A DNA stretch of 64,000 bases from Massilia horti. GTDB lineage: Bacteria > Pseudomonadota > Gammaproteobacteria > Burkholderiales > Burkholderiaceae_D. Positions 35,189 to 44,720 of the stretch are shown piece by piece (the first letter of the stretch is position 1; every line of letters starts with the position of its first letter). A program made the translations under genes and the position numbers. Under the pieces are notes generated by a model that worked only from the letters and a program-made list of their open reading frames with translations, ran no database searches and was not told the origin of the DNA. The stretch spans positions 1 through 64,000 of the forward strand of contig NZ_SPUM01000047.1 of assembly GCF_004614195.1 (NCBI RefSeq). The letters are read 5' to 3'.

Positions 35189-36700
35189 ATGATGAGATAT
35201 GTCCTCCACCTGCTGCTGTGCAGTCTCTTCCTGTTACTCGGCGCATGTAACGCTGGCTCATCCGCCACCAGCCCTCCTCCCGATCCCCCGCGGGATACCC
35301 CGCCCGATCGCTACGCACTCTACAAAGCATTGCAGATCCCGACCAATACGACCGAGCGGGTGCTGTACTGGAATGGCGCGACGTCGGCCGCGGACGCGAT
35401 CGACCACGCGTACGGCTCCGTGCCGAGCGAACCTGCGGCGGCCGACCAGCTCGGCCCGACCCGCACGAGCCGGGCCTTCGCCATCGTGCACATTGCAATG
35501 TTCGATGCCATCAACGCCGTGCGCCAGCAATACCCCAACTACACCGACATCGCCCCGGCCCCACCGGGCACTTCGGAAGACGCCGCGATCGCGCAGGCAG
35601 CGCACGATACGCTCGCAGCGCTGTACCCGCAGCAGGCGAGCGTCCTTGACCAGTTGCTGGCGCAGGACCTGGCGCGCTTGCCGGATTCGCAGGCCAAGAC
35701 GAACGGCATCCAGACCGGCCAGTGCGCGGCGGCGGCCATCCTCGCGCTGCGTGCCAACGACGGCGCCAACGAACCCGACCCGGTGGTGGGCGTGGATTAT
35801 TTCCCGCAGATCGCCCCGGGCAAGTGGCGGCCCGACCCGGTGAGCAACAATCCGATCGCGCTGGGCGCCTACTGGGGACAGGTGCATCCATTCGTGATTC
35901 CGTCGGTGCACTACTTCAAGGCGCCGCCGCCACCTGCCCTCACCAGCGCGCAGTACACGGATGCATTCAACGAGGTCAAGCGGCTGGGCGGCGACGGCAT
36001 TACCACGCCCACCGAGCGCACGCCGGAGCAGACCCTGATCGGCATATTCTGGGGCTACGACGGCACGCCGTACATCGGCACGCGTCCCCGGCAATACAAT
36101 CAGGCGGCGGTCGCGATTGCGCGCCAGCGCATCACGGACGCGCTCGAGATGGCACGCATGCTGGCGCTAATGAACGCGGCGGTCGCCGATTCGTGCATGG
36201 TCGGCTGGTACGATAAATACGCCTACGATTTCTGGCGCCCCGTCACCGCAATCCGGGAAGCCAACACCGACGACAACCCGGATACGCAGCCCGATCCGAC
36301 CTTCACCCCGCTCGGCTCGCCCGCAACAAACGAACCCGGCGTCCCCAATTTCACGCCGCCGTTCCCGAGCTACCCGTCGGGCCACGCGGTCCTCGGCAGC
36401 GCGGCGTTCGAAATCCTGCGCAGCTTCTATGGTACCGACCAGATCGCATTCACCCTGGTCTCCGATGAATTCAACGGGGTCAACCGCGACAACCACGGAA
36501 ACGTGCGCCCGCTCGTGCCACGAAGCTTCGCGACGCTCACCGACGCCGAGCAGGATAACGGGCTGAGCCGGATTTACCTTGGCGTGCATTTCCGCTTCGA
36601 TGTCGACAACGGGATGACCCTGGGGCGGCAGATCGCCGATTACGTGTTCAAGCGGGGGCTGGTGCAGCCGGTTTCGTGCGGGTGCCAGGGCGGCGACTAG
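35189..36700 (+). CDS. Vanadium-dependent haloperoxidase/PAP2-family lipoprotein
   Basis: A 503-residue protein with a lipobox (LLLG-A-Cys near residue 20) and a Pro-rich linker. The C-terminal PAP2/vanadate-binding core shows FPSYPSGHAVLGSAAF and, later, SRIYLGVHFRFDVDNG, the two halves of the phosphate or vanadate pocket. An arginine-lysine block typical of true haloperoxidases is not evident at the first motif, so it may be a phosphatase-like member. Two in-frame ATGs (35189 and 35192) follow AGGAG at 35181-35185; 35192 has the better spacing. The substrate is unknown. Confidence 0.85.
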   Translation: MMRYVLHLLLCSLFLLLGACNAGSSATSPPPDPPRDTPPDRYALYKALQIPTNTTERVLYWNGATSAADAIDHAYGSVPSEPAAADQLGPTRTSRAFAIVHIAMFDAINAVRQQYPNYTDIAPAPPGTSEDAAIAQAAHDTLAALYPQQASVLDQLLAQDLARLPDSQAKTNGIQTGQCAAAAILALRANDGANEPDPVVGVDYFPQIAPGKWRPDPVSNNPIALGAYWGQVHPFVIPSVHYFKAPPPPALTSAQYTDAFNEVKRLGGDGITTPTERTPEQTLIGIFWGYDGTPYIGTRPRQYNQAAVAIARQRITDALEMARMLALMNAAVADSCMVGWYDKYAYDFWRPVTAIREANTDDNPDTQPDPTFTPLGSPATNEPGVPNFTPPFPSYPSGHAVLGSAAFEILRSFYGTDQIAFTLVSDEFNGVNRDNHGNVRPLVPRSFATLTDAEQDNGLSRIYLGVHFRFDVDNGMTLGRQIADYVFKRGLVQPVSCGCQGGD

Positions 36701-36710
36701 GCATTGTCCT

Positions 36711-36746
36711 GCGGTCCGGACGCGTCCATGAACGTGCCCGGACCGC
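36711..36746. terminator. Hairpin between the convergent PAP2 and S41 genes
   Basis: Perfect 9-bp arms GCGGTCCGG (36711-36719) and CCGGACCGC (36738-36746) with an 18-base loop, just after the PAP2 gene stop at 36700. There is no T-run, so it would be at best a weak or Rho-assisted terminator. Confidence 0.4.
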
Positions 36747-36856
36747 CGGAATCCGAGAGGAACGAGGACAGGTATATTGCTATACTTCTCGGCAAATCGG
36801 CAGCCCTTTGACTCGACGAGCGCCTCGGACTGCTAACCATGGTCCTGATTGTTCGA

Positions 36857-37951
36857 TCAACGCTCCCCCCTGAGCGTATAGATCGGCTTCTCGGTTTCCC
36901 CTTTTTCCGCCATCGCAAGCACGCGCTGCAGTTTCGTGCGCTCGTTGTCGTCCTTTGCGGATGACACCAGGTTGCGCAGGATAGCGACGTGCGCCGTCTG
37001 CAGCGCCTGCGCCGCGGGCACAGCGATGTCCGGTTTCACGCCCACGTGCTCCCAGTTGGTCTTGGTGACGAAATTGACCGTGCGCGAGGTCGGGATCGCG
37101 ACCACGATGCCGTGCCCTACGCTGAACCAGCCCACCGGATTGGAGCCGCCGCCGGTGGTTTCGCCGACCAGCGTCCCGCGCTTCTGCGCCTGGAAGTCAT
37201 AGGCGCAATCCTCCCCGCCGGAAAACGTGCGGGCGGAGGTCAGCACGTACACGGGCTTGTCGTAACGCTGTGCGACCGTCGGCACGGTCCAAAACTGCCG
37301 CGTCGTATCGGTCGGGCGATTGTAGATGTCGATCAGGTGACGCTGGTCGCCCAGCGGGAAGAAATGGCTCATCAGGTATGCCACGCTGTCCGGGCTCCCG
37401 CCGCCGTTGCGGCGCAGGTCGAGGATCAGCGCATCCGTCCCCACCATGAGCGACATCGCCGCCGTGTACGCCGGGCCGACGAATTCCGTGACTCCGAAGC
37501 CGCGCAGGTCGATGTAGCCCACGTTGCCGGGAAGGCGTTCGATCTTCTCGATGCCAAAGCCCCACCGCTCGGACTGGTCGCGCGCTTCGTCCATCTCGGC
37601 GCGGCTGGGCACGTCGGCGGCGCCGCTGGACTCACGAAAACGTTCGTCAAGCCTGGCGCCGAAATGCAAGTCGCCGCTGAATTCACGCAGGTCCTTCGCC
37701 AGCGCCGCACTAAACGCCTGCGCGCTGGCGGCGGACGCATAGCCTCCTTCGGCATTTTTCCTGGCGATCGCACTGCCGACCCGTTCGGCCACTGCCGGCT
37801 CGATGTAATTCGCGTTCATTTTCGCTGCCACTGTCTGCACGATCGCGGCGCGATCGGACGCGTTCAACGGGGTGTCCCCCGCCGCAAACGCGGGAAACGA
37901 CAACAGGGTACCCAACACGACGCCTGCGACAAACTTCTTCTTGCCTGACAT
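36857..37951 (-). CDS. S41 family peptidase (C-terminal processing/IRBP-like)
   Basis: A 364-residue exported protease. Signal peptide KKKFVAGVVLGTLLSFPAFAAGD; N-terminal helical domain (~30-130); S41 core (~140-330) with the catalytic Ser244 in TSARTFSGGEDCAYDF and YIDLRGFGV, LILDLRRNGGG (the oxyanion strand). No PDZ domain is evident, as in the IRBP-like branch, which often acts on short peptides. The start at 37951 follows GGAGGAAGG. It sits downstream of the LytTR/LytS genes on the same strand, with 110 bp between. Confidence 0.86.
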   Translation of the reverse strand: MSGKKKFVAGVVLGTLLSFPAFAAGDTPLNASDRAAIVQTVAAKMNANYIEPAVAERVGSAIARKNAEGGYASAASAQAFSAALAKDLREFSGDLHFGARLDERFRESSGAADVPSRAEMDEARDQSERWGFGIEKIERLPGNVGYIDLRGFGVTEFVGPAYTAAMSLMVGTDALILDLRRNGGGSPDSVAYLMSHFFPLGDQRHLIDIYNRPTDTTRQFWTVPTVAQRYDKPVYVLTSARTFSGGEDCAYDFQAQKRGTLVGETTGGGSNPVGWFSVGHGIVVAIPTSRTVNFVTKTNWEHVGVKPDIAVPAAQALQTAHVAILRNLVSSAKDDNERTKLQRVLAMAEKGETEKPIYTLRGER

Positions 37952-38061
37952 ACCTTCCTCCAAGTTGGACTACTAATCGTTTGATAGTTGTGTGAAAAAA
38001 ATGCGGGCGATGCGCCCCCTGGAGGCGTCGTCGAATAGGCGCTCAGGTAGGCATGGCTGCA

Positions 38062-38811
38062 TCATTCGGGTTTCCTGTTGAGGTGTTGTAGTGCTTCCGC
38101 CAGAGCGGGCATATAGGAGCGGCTGGCGCGCAGCACACTGCCGTCGCGCAGGCGCAGTAAGGCGTCCCGGTTTGTCAGCGAGCACAGCTCGGCGATCATG
38201 TCCAGCCGCACGATGGACGAGCGGTGCACGCGGTGGAACTGGCGCGGATCGAGCCGCATGGCCAGGTTGTGCAGGCGTTCGCGCACCAGCCAGGTCTTGC
38301 CGTTCGCATGCAAGGTGGCGTAGTCGCCGTCCGCCTCGATGCGCTCGACTTCAGCAACCGGCACCAGCACCGTGCGCGATCCGATACGCACGCTGAAGCT
38401 GCGCACGGCAGGTAGTGCCGATGCTGCGGCACGGCCCTGGCCGCGGTAGGGAAAAGCCTGCTGGGCACGGTCAAGGGCTTCGTCGAAGCGTTCGTCATCG
38501 ACGGGCTTGAGCAGGTAGTCGAGGGCGGCCAGTTCGAAGGCTTGCAGGGCGAAGCCGTCGTAGGCCGTGAGCAGGATCGCCATCGGCCGCTGCGCCGGCG
38601 GCAGTGCGGCCAGCACGTCGAGGCCGGTCTTGCCCGGCATTTCGACGTCGACGAACACCAGGTCCGGCTTCAACGCCACGATACCTTCGTAAGCGCTGGC
38701 TCCGTCACCGAATTCGCCGACCAGCTCGAAGGCGCTGCGCCGCGCCAGCCTGACTTTGACCGCCAGTCTGGCCAGCGGCTCGTCGTCGACGATAACGACC
38801 CGGATGTTCAT
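38062..38811 (-). CDS. LytTR-family response regulator
   Basis: A 249-residue regulator: receiver domain (residues ~3-118) with phospho-acceptor Asp55 in LVFVDVEMPG and Lys in LLKPVD, followed by a LytTR DNA-binding domain (~140-240; RIEADGDYATLHANGKTWLVRERL, FHRVHRSSIVRL). LytTR proteins bind direct repeats in promoters. The ATG overlaps the histidine kinase stop by 4 bp (38808-38811), so the two are coupled. Its target genes are not evident; the S41 peptidase gene lies downstream. Confidence 0.92.
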   Translation of the reverse strand: MNIRVVIVDDEPLARLAVKVRLARRSAFELVGEFGDGASAYEGIVALKPDLVFVDVEMPGKTGLDVLAALPPAQRPMAILLTAYDGFALQAFELAALDYLLKPVDDERFDEALDRAQQAFPYRGQGRAAASALPAVRSFSVRIGSRTVLVPVAEVERIEADGDYATLHANGKTWLVRERLHNLAMRLDPRQFHRVHRSSIVRLDMIAELCSLTNRDALLRLRDGSVLRASRSYMPALAEALQHLNRKPE

Positions 38812-39863
38812 GCAGCCGCCTCCTGACTGCGCAGTGGCAGGAGGATGCGCACGCGGAAGCGGCCATCGATACTCCAACCAGCGTCCACCTCTTGCCCCTC
38901 GCCGTACAGGTGGCGCAGGCGTTCCCTTACGTTGGCCAGGCCGATGCCGCTTCCCGCGTGCGTCCGCTGTTGGCCGTCGTTCTGCACGTCGATGAGCAGG
39001 CGCGCCCCGGCGCGTTCGACAAGAATGTCGAGCCGCCCGGGAGCAGACAGCGGTGCGATGCCGTGGCGGATCGCATTCTCGACCAGCGGCTGTAGCATGA
39101 GGTAGGGCACGACGCTGTCCAGCAGGTCGGGGCCGGCCTTCATCGTCAGGCGCAGGCGCTCGCCGAGCCGCGCCTTTTCGACAGCGAGGTAGGCGTCGAG
39201 GAGGGCCAATTCATCGGCAAGCGAATGCTCGTGGCGGCCGTCGTGTGCGAGGGTGGCGCGCAGGAAGTCGGACAGGCACGCGAGCATGCGGTTGGCTTCA
39301 CGGTTGGACTGGGCCGACACCAGCGCGGAGATCGCGTTCAGGGAGTTGAACAGGAAGTGCGGATTGACCTGCAGGCGCAGCGCGCGCAGCTCGGCGTCGC
39401 GCGCCGCACTTTGCGCCTGGGCGAGATGCAAGCGGACCCGTTGCAGCGACAGGTAATAGGCCGCCACTGCATGGACCGCGCAGAAGGCGATCAGCGCCAG
39501 CCAGCAGCTGTCCAGCCCCCGTGCGAGATCGGCCCAGCGGTAGCCCTTCTCCATCCCGAGCGAGATTCCAAGGCGCTGCCCCAGCAGGGCGTTCACGATG
39601 GCCATTGCGTAGGTGGTCGCCAGCAGTATCAACCCCATCCGCAGCCAGGACCATTCGCGGCGCCACATGGCCCGCTGCAGCAGCGTCAGCGGAATCAGCC
39701 ACACCAGGCAGGCGACGAAGAATAGCGTACGAAAGGCAACTATATAGCTATGGCCAAAGGCGGGCAGGCCGAGGATGGCCATGCAGGCGCAAACCGGCAG
39801 TGCGGCCAGCACGGGAACGAGCAAGGGTGTTTCGACTTTCACACGGGGTTTCCAGAAGTGCAA
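38808..39863 (-). CDS. LytS-type sensor histidine kinase
   Basis: A 351-residue membrane kinase. Four or so transmembrane helices (residues ~12-140) are followed by the His_kinase (PF06580-type) phosphoacceptor block with His169 in NPHFLFNSLN, and a HATPase_c domain (~245-345) with the N-box LVENAIRHG and GSGIGLANVRERL. The ligand for the membrane part is unknown. The start is uncertain: TTG at 39863 or GTG at 39842. It forms an operon with the LytTR regulator. Confidence 0.88.
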   Translation of the reverse strand: MHFWKPRVKVETPLLVPVLAALPVCACMAILGLPAFGHSYIVAFRTLFFVACLVWLIPLTLLQRAMWRREWSWLRMGLILLATTYAMAIVNALLGQRLGISLGMEKGYRWADLARGLDSCWLALIAFCAVHAVAAYYLSLQRVRLHLAQAQSAARDAELRALRLQVNPHFLFNSLNAISALVSAQSNREANRMLACLSDFLRATLAHDGRHEHSLADELALLDAYLAVEKARLGERLRLTMKAGPDLLDSVVPYLMLQPLVENAIRHGIAPLSAPGRLDILVERAGARLLIDVQNDGQQRTHAGSGIGLANVRERLRHLYGEGQEVDAGWSIDGRFRVRILLPLRSQEAAA

Positions 39864-40838
39864 TTCTGCAATTCTATCGTTTCAGTCACCCGTCGAATAG
39901 AAAGTAAAACGCGCATGGAAAGTCCCGAGGTACGAAAGCTTTCACCTTAGGCGATAGCCGGACGGCGGTCTAGTCGAATGCGCCGACCCGTGCATACCCT
40001 GCGACCAGTCGGTTCGAGCTTGAGGTAACTGGCGCGCGAGGACATGTAACCGTGGGACGAGCGTGATTGGCGCAACCACGAACGTCCGCAACGGGTCGAC
40101 AGTTGCCAGACACTGGAGGGCAGTAGCCGGCCAAAAGCAGCGCACGAGGTGGGTGGCCGCCCCGGGGTGTCGATCATGAGGCGGCGCCCGCCATTGCCAT
40201 AGGCGATTGGGGGCGTTTAGATACGCGTCGCTGGCCGTTCGGTTGCCCAGCTGACGCTTGACAGCTCCGGCATCGTGGATCGCTGCCATATGGGCGAACC
40301 GTCCATTGAGTACCTTGTATACCGCATACTCGACGACCTCAAAGGACGCACCCCTGGGTTCGGCGATTCATGGCGCACTCCCGTCGCTAGTATCCACCCT
40401 CCCGGCGCGCGGGCAATCCGCGCACTTTTCGTCGCAATCTCCTGTCGCCGCGTGCTTCTGCTGCCGCGTCACACCTATTCCCCTTACGACAAACTGTAAT
40501 TAGTCCAGATGGGCTAAGCACTTGTCATGATGTTGTCTTTCTGAGTAGGTAATATGCAATGTGCCAATAAAAATTCCTGTTGGCAATTGTTCAGGTGGTA
40601 TTCGCACGCGAATTTGGCGCTCAACGCTCCAGATGTGACAGTTTTGCAACACGTATTATTATTTTTTCACATTAATTTATCTAAAAGACTTTATCTTTTC
40701 ATAGGGAAAAAGCGCAATTTTGTCGCGACATCCCTGATATTGGTGAAGAATTTGCAATTGCTTTAGTACATTTGTTAATGCATATTGCACAACGGGCGCA
40801 CCAGTTTCCACACGTATATCAACGAAAAGGCTCAGGTT
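39864..40838. other. 975-bp region upstream of the large metallohydrolase gene
   Basis: No gene I can support. The left part (39950-40500) is GC-rich with several open frames, none with a ribosome site or family resemblance. From about 40500 the sequence becomes strongly AT-rich (for example TTATTATTTTTTCACATTAATTTATC near 40655), unlike anything else in the window. This is the probable promoter/regulatory region of the gene at 40839, possibly bound by nucleoid proteins. Confidence 0.45.
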
Positions 40839-43800
40839 ATGAACGGCAAGAATCAGGTTGGCAGGCATGGTTTGCCCCGTCGCGCACTGGTCGCGATGGC
40901 ATTGGCGGCAATCAATTTCGGCGCCTTGGCGCAAGATCTCAAGCAGGATCATCGCGAATTCGAAGCCACGCTGTACGCACCGTACGCGGGCGACACCCAA
41001 GGCAGTCGCAGCTTCACCCTCGATTTTTCCTATCCCTTCGTTGAAAGCGCCCAGGACATCTTCTGGCGCCTTGAACTGCTCGACGCGCGAGGCAACACCG
41101 TGCAGCGCTGGCACGGTATCGAACGCCTGACCGACGCGCCGCGCAAGGTCAATATCGACTGGGCCGCGCGCAGCGCCGATCCAAGCCTGGCCGATGGCGT
41201 CTACACGGTGCGCATGGTCGCCACGGCCAAGCCGACAACCGACACGGGCGGCGACACGAGTGCCGAGGGTGTCGACGCCGTCCTCGCGGCCGCCGATGAC
41301 GCCGAAGAACAGAAATGGGATATCGTCGTCGGCGAGCCGTCAGTGGCCGCCATGCCCAGCGCCGCGACGCTCGCCGCGCCCCTGCCCGAGCCGAACGCGT
41401 CGCCGCGGCTGCGCGCCGCCATGGCCATGGCCACGGCCACCACGCAGCCGGCTTACACGGTCTACTTCGGCAACCTGCACAGCCAGACCAACCACAGCGA
41501 CGGCGGCGGCAACCTGGCCAGTTGCTCGGGCGCCCAGAATCCCCAGGCGGGCACCGCCGGCGGCCCGGCCGAGGCCTTCGCCTATGCGAAGAACAGGGGC
41601 CTGGACTTCCTGATGGCCTCCGAGCATAACCACATGTACGACGGCTCCGACGGCACCAACACCGGCGCCGACGCCGTCAGGGCGCGCGCACTGTACCAGT
41701 CGGGCCTGAAGGCGGCCGTCGATTTCAATGCGGCCAACCCGAATTTCCTCGGCATCTACGGCCTGGAATGGGGCGTAATCAATAACGGCGGTCACATGAA
41801 CATCTTCAACACGCCGGAATTGCTGGAATGGGAATACAACAGCAGCGGAGAGTTGATCGGCGACACGTTCACGGCCAAGGGCGACTACGCCGGCCTGTAC
41901 ACGCTGATGGCCAAGCGCGGCTGGGTCGGCCAATTCAATCACCCTGCCAGCAGCGGCCAGTTCCTCGTCAATGGGAAGGCGCTCGGCTATACGGCCGACG
42001 GCGACACCGCGATGGCCTTGTGCGAAGTGCTCAATACCTCGGCCTTCTCGGTCAACACGACGGAAACGGAAACGGGCCGCAGCAGCTACGAGGGTGCCTG
42101 CCAGAAGGCGCTTGAGGCGGGCTTCCACGTGGCGTTCTCGACCGACCAGGATAACCACTGCGCCAATTGGGGCGCGTCCTACACCAACCGCACCGGTATC
42201 CTGATCCCGACCGGCACCCCGTTCACCAACGCCAGCTTTATCGAGGCCATCAAGGCGCGCCGCGTGTTCGCGACCATGGACAAGGCCTCGCAACTGATCC
42301 TCACCAGCAAGGGCAACGGTGCGACGGTGGGCGAGACTCACATGATGGGCGAGCGCTTCACCAATTACGGCTCGCTTTCCTTGACCGCGAACTATTCGAA
42401 TACCAATGGTAAGTCGGCCTCGACGGTGACCTTCTACGAAGGCGTGCCGGGCCGTAATGGCACCGTCACCGTGCTGGGGACGGGCGCATCGCAGGCCTTC
42501 ACCCCGGCCCTTGGCGAACATTTCTACTACGCCAAAGTGACCCAGAACGACGGCAACATCCTGTGGTCGGCGCCGATCTGGGTGACCCAGGTGGCCGGCG
42601 CCGGCGATTTGATTATCCCGACTGTCAGCGCCAGTGTCAGCGGCAGCAGTGGCAACATCACGCTGTCGGCCAACGCCAGCGACGACAAAGGCGTGACCCT
42701 GGTCGAGTTCTATGTCGACGGCAACCTGATCGCGGGCACTGACGTGACGCCATATACTGCCACGCTCGATTCGACCAAACTGTCGAACGGTAGCCACAGC
42801 CTGGTAGCCTGGGCTTACGACGCGGCCAATAATATCGGCAAGTCGTCCCCGGTCACCTTCACGATCAGCAATACGATCATCGACCTGGTCCCACCGGTCG
42901 TCTCCGCCAGCGTAACAGGTAGCGCGGGTCGCATCACCCTCAACGCCACGGCCACCGACAACGTCGGCGTGACCAAGGTCGAGTTTTATGTCGACGGCAG
43001 CCTGGTCGGTTCCAGCACGACGGCGCCGTACACGCTGGCATACGACTCCACATTGCTGACCAACGGCAGCCACAGTCTTGTGACCAAGGCCTATGACGCG
43101 GCCAACAACATTGGCAGCTCCAGTGCCTTTGCGTTCACGATCGACAATACAGCGGGAACGCCCGCGCCCCGTCCTGCCCACCTGGTGATCAGTCAAATTT
43201 ATGGTGCTGGCGGTAATGCCGGCGCATCGCTGAGGAACGATTACATCGAAATTTTCAACCCGACCTCGGCGCCGGTATCTCTGAGCGGCCTGAGCGTGCA
43301 ATATGCCTCGTCGACGGGCACTTCGTGGAGCAACACCACGGCGCTGCCAGCGAAGACACTGCAACCGGGGCAATATTTCCTGGTGGCGGAATTTTCGAAC
43401 GGCGCCATCGGGTCTGCACTCCCGACTGCGGATGCGACGGGCACGATCAATTTGTCGGGGACAGCCGGGAAAGTGGCCCTGGTCAACGGCACGACTGCAC
43501 TGCCCGCCGCAGCGACGCCAACGAGCACGAACGTGATCGACTGGGTGGCGTTCGGCACCGGCTCATCGCCTGCTGAGGGTGGTGTGCCGACCGCAACGCT
43601 GTCGCCGACGACGGCGGCCTTCCGCACCAATGAATGCGTCGATACCGACAACAACGGCGCCGATTTCACGGTCCAGGCGGCGGCGCCGCGTAACACGTCG
43701 ACGCCGCTCCATAGTTGCATCACCAATGTCACCGCCAGCTTCGAGGTGACCAGCGTGGGCCCCGTGTACAACCGTACGACCCAGAAGTTCAGCGTGACCT

Positions 43801-44039
43801 ATACCTTGACCAACAAAACGGCGGCAGCCATCAGCGGCCCGGTCAACGTTGAGTTCGCCGGCCTGACGTCGGGCGTCTCGATCGACAACGCCTCGGGCAC
43901 CCACAACGGCGCGCAGTACGTCACGTTCGCCAATGGCGCGCTCGCTCCGGGTCAGACCGCGACGGTAACGGTGATCTTCTCCAACCCAAGCAAAGGCCCG
44001 ATTGGCTACAACGCTATCATCTACAGCGGCACTCTCTAA
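40839..44039 (+). CDS. Large secreted PHP-type metallohydrolase with Ig-like and lamin-tail domains
   Basis: A 1066-residue exported protein with a long N-terminal signal (RRALVAMALAAINFGALAQ). A PHP/CehA-McbA-like phosphoesterase core starts with NLHSQTNHSDG, where His214, His219 and Asp221 are likely metal ligands, and continues with MASEHNHMYDG and FNHPASSG. Two tandem Ig-like units (VEFYVDGNLIAG..., VEFYVDGSLVGS...) follow at ~590-770, then a lamin-tail domain (ISQIYGAGG...YIEIFNPT) at ~780-925, and a C-terminal beta domain. It may cleave a phosphoester or act on nucleic acid; the substrate is unknown. The PEP-CTERM gene follows 9 bp after the stop. Confidence 0.78.
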   Translation: MNGKNQVGRHGLPRRALVAMALAAINFGALAQDLKQDHREFEATLYAPYAGDTQGSRSFTLDFSYPFVESAQDIFWRLELLDARGNTVQRWHGIERLTDAPRKVNIDWAARSADPSLADGVYTVRMVATAKPTTDTGGDTSAEGVDAVLAAADDAEEQKWDIVVGEPSVAAMPSAATLAAPLPEPNASPRLRAAMAMATATTQPAYTVYFGNLHSQTNHSDGGGNLASCSGAQNPQAGTAGGPAEAFAYAKNRGLDFLMASEHNHMYDGSDGTNTGADAVRARALYQSGLKAAVDFNAANPNFLGIYGLEWGVINNGGHMNIFNTPELLEWEYNSSGELIGDTFTAKGDYAGLYTLMAKRGWVGQFNHPASSGQFLVNGKALGYTADGDTAMALCEVLNTSAFSVNTTETETGRSSYEGACQKALEAGFHVAFSTDQDNHCANWGASYTNRTGILIPTGTPFTNASFIEAIKARRVFATMDKASQLILTSKGNGATVGETHMMGERFTNYGSLSLTANYSNTNGKSASTVTFYEGVPGRNGTVTVLGTGASQAFTPALGEHFYYAKVTQNDGNILWSAPIWVTQVAGAGDLIIPTVSASVSGSSGNITLSANASDDKGVTLVEFYVDGNLIAGTDVTPYTATLDSTKLSNGSHSLVAWAYDAANNIGKSSPVTFTISNTIIDLVPPVVSASVTGSAGRITLNATATDNVGVTKVEFYVDGSLVGSSTTAPYTLAYDSTLLTNGSHSLVTKAYDAANNIGSSSAFAFTIDNTAGTPAPRPAHLVISQIYGAGGNAGASLRNDYIEIFNPTSAPVSLSGLSVQYASSTGTSWSNTTALPAKTLQPGQYFLVAEFSNGAIGSALPTADATGTINLSGTAGKVALVNGTTALPAAATPTSTNVIDWVAFGTGSSPAEGGVPTATLSPTTAAFRTNECVDTDNNGADFTVQAAAPRNTSTPLHSCITNVTASFEVTSVGPVYNRTTQKFSVTYTLTNKTAAAISGPVNVEFAGLTSGVSIDNASGTHNGAQYVTFANGALAPGQTATVTVIFSNPSKGPIGYNAIIYSGTL

Positions 44040-44048
44040 GGAAATCAC

Positions 44049-44711
44049 ATGTTCAACGTTCAAAAACACCTGCGTCATGTCGTGCTGGCCCTGGGCTTGG
44101 CTGCGGCGAGCCTGACGGCCGGCGCCACCGTGCTGCCGACTTACAAAATCGACGTCGCCAATACCGCCACCTCAGACATTGCCTACATCGACTTCGTGTT
44201 TGGCAGCATCGACGGCGCTGCCCCCGTGACGGCCTCGCTGTCTCACTTTACAGGCATTCCGCTGTCCGAGCTCGATCGTACGGGCGCGGTCAGCGGGACA
44301 TCTGACGGTTTTATCATCGGCAACGCCGGCGCCTATAACGATCTGTTCCTTGCGGTCGACGGTCCGTTTGCGTTCGACCTGAATTTCTCGGAAGGCTTCC
44401 TCGGCTTCGCCAGCACTTTTGACAGCAACAGCTTCTTCTCGATAGTGCTGTACGACTCGCTCTCCAACGTCATTGGCGATCCGAACGGCGCGCTGAACTT
44501 CTCGCTGTCGAAGACGGGCGTCGTCGTTACTTCGACCTCGTCGCTGCTGAGCTTAACCCCGGTGGCCGCTGTCGCCGTACCCGAACCGGCCGACTGGGTG
44601 CTGATGCTGACCGGCCTGGTCTTCGTGGTCTACATGACGCGCCTGAACGGCCGCGCCAACGCGCGCCGCTTGGCCGCCGCGCAGGCGACGGTCGCGCGCG
44701 CGATAGCGTAA
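44049..44711 (+). CDS. PEP-CTERM sorting domain protein (second)
   Basis: A 220-residue protein with a signal peptide (VVLALGLAAASLTAGA) and a C-terminal VPEPADWVLMLTGLVF tag followed by a basic tail RLNGR. The tail is longer than usual because ~20 residues follow the helix. It is a substrate for an exosortase elsewhere in the genome. The body (DIAYIDFVFGSIDG, GPFAFDLNFSE) is beta-rich with no known function. Its gene follows the metallohydrolase by 9 bp and precedes the epsA remnant. Confidence 0.8.
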   Translation: MFNVQKHLRHVVLALGLAAASLTAGATVLPTYKIDVANTATSDIAYIDFVFGSIDGAAPVTASLSHFTGIPLSELDRTGAVSGTSDGFIIGNAGAYNDLFLAVDGPFAFDLNFSEGFLGFASTFDSNSFFSIVLYDSLSNVIGDPNGALNFSLSKTGVVVTSTSSLLSLTPVAAVAVPEPADWVLMLTGLVFVVYMTRLNGRANARRLAAAQATVARAIA

Positions 44712-44720
44712 GCGTAAGCG

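Noticed and set aside
39942-40289. 115-codon frame in the gap upstream of the metallohydrolase gene
   Set aside because: No ribosome site, no family resemblance, and codon use unlike real genes here.
41340-43373. 677-codon frame opposite the large metallohydrolase
   Set aside because: Composition of a reverse-frame shadow; the plus-strand protein has clear domains.
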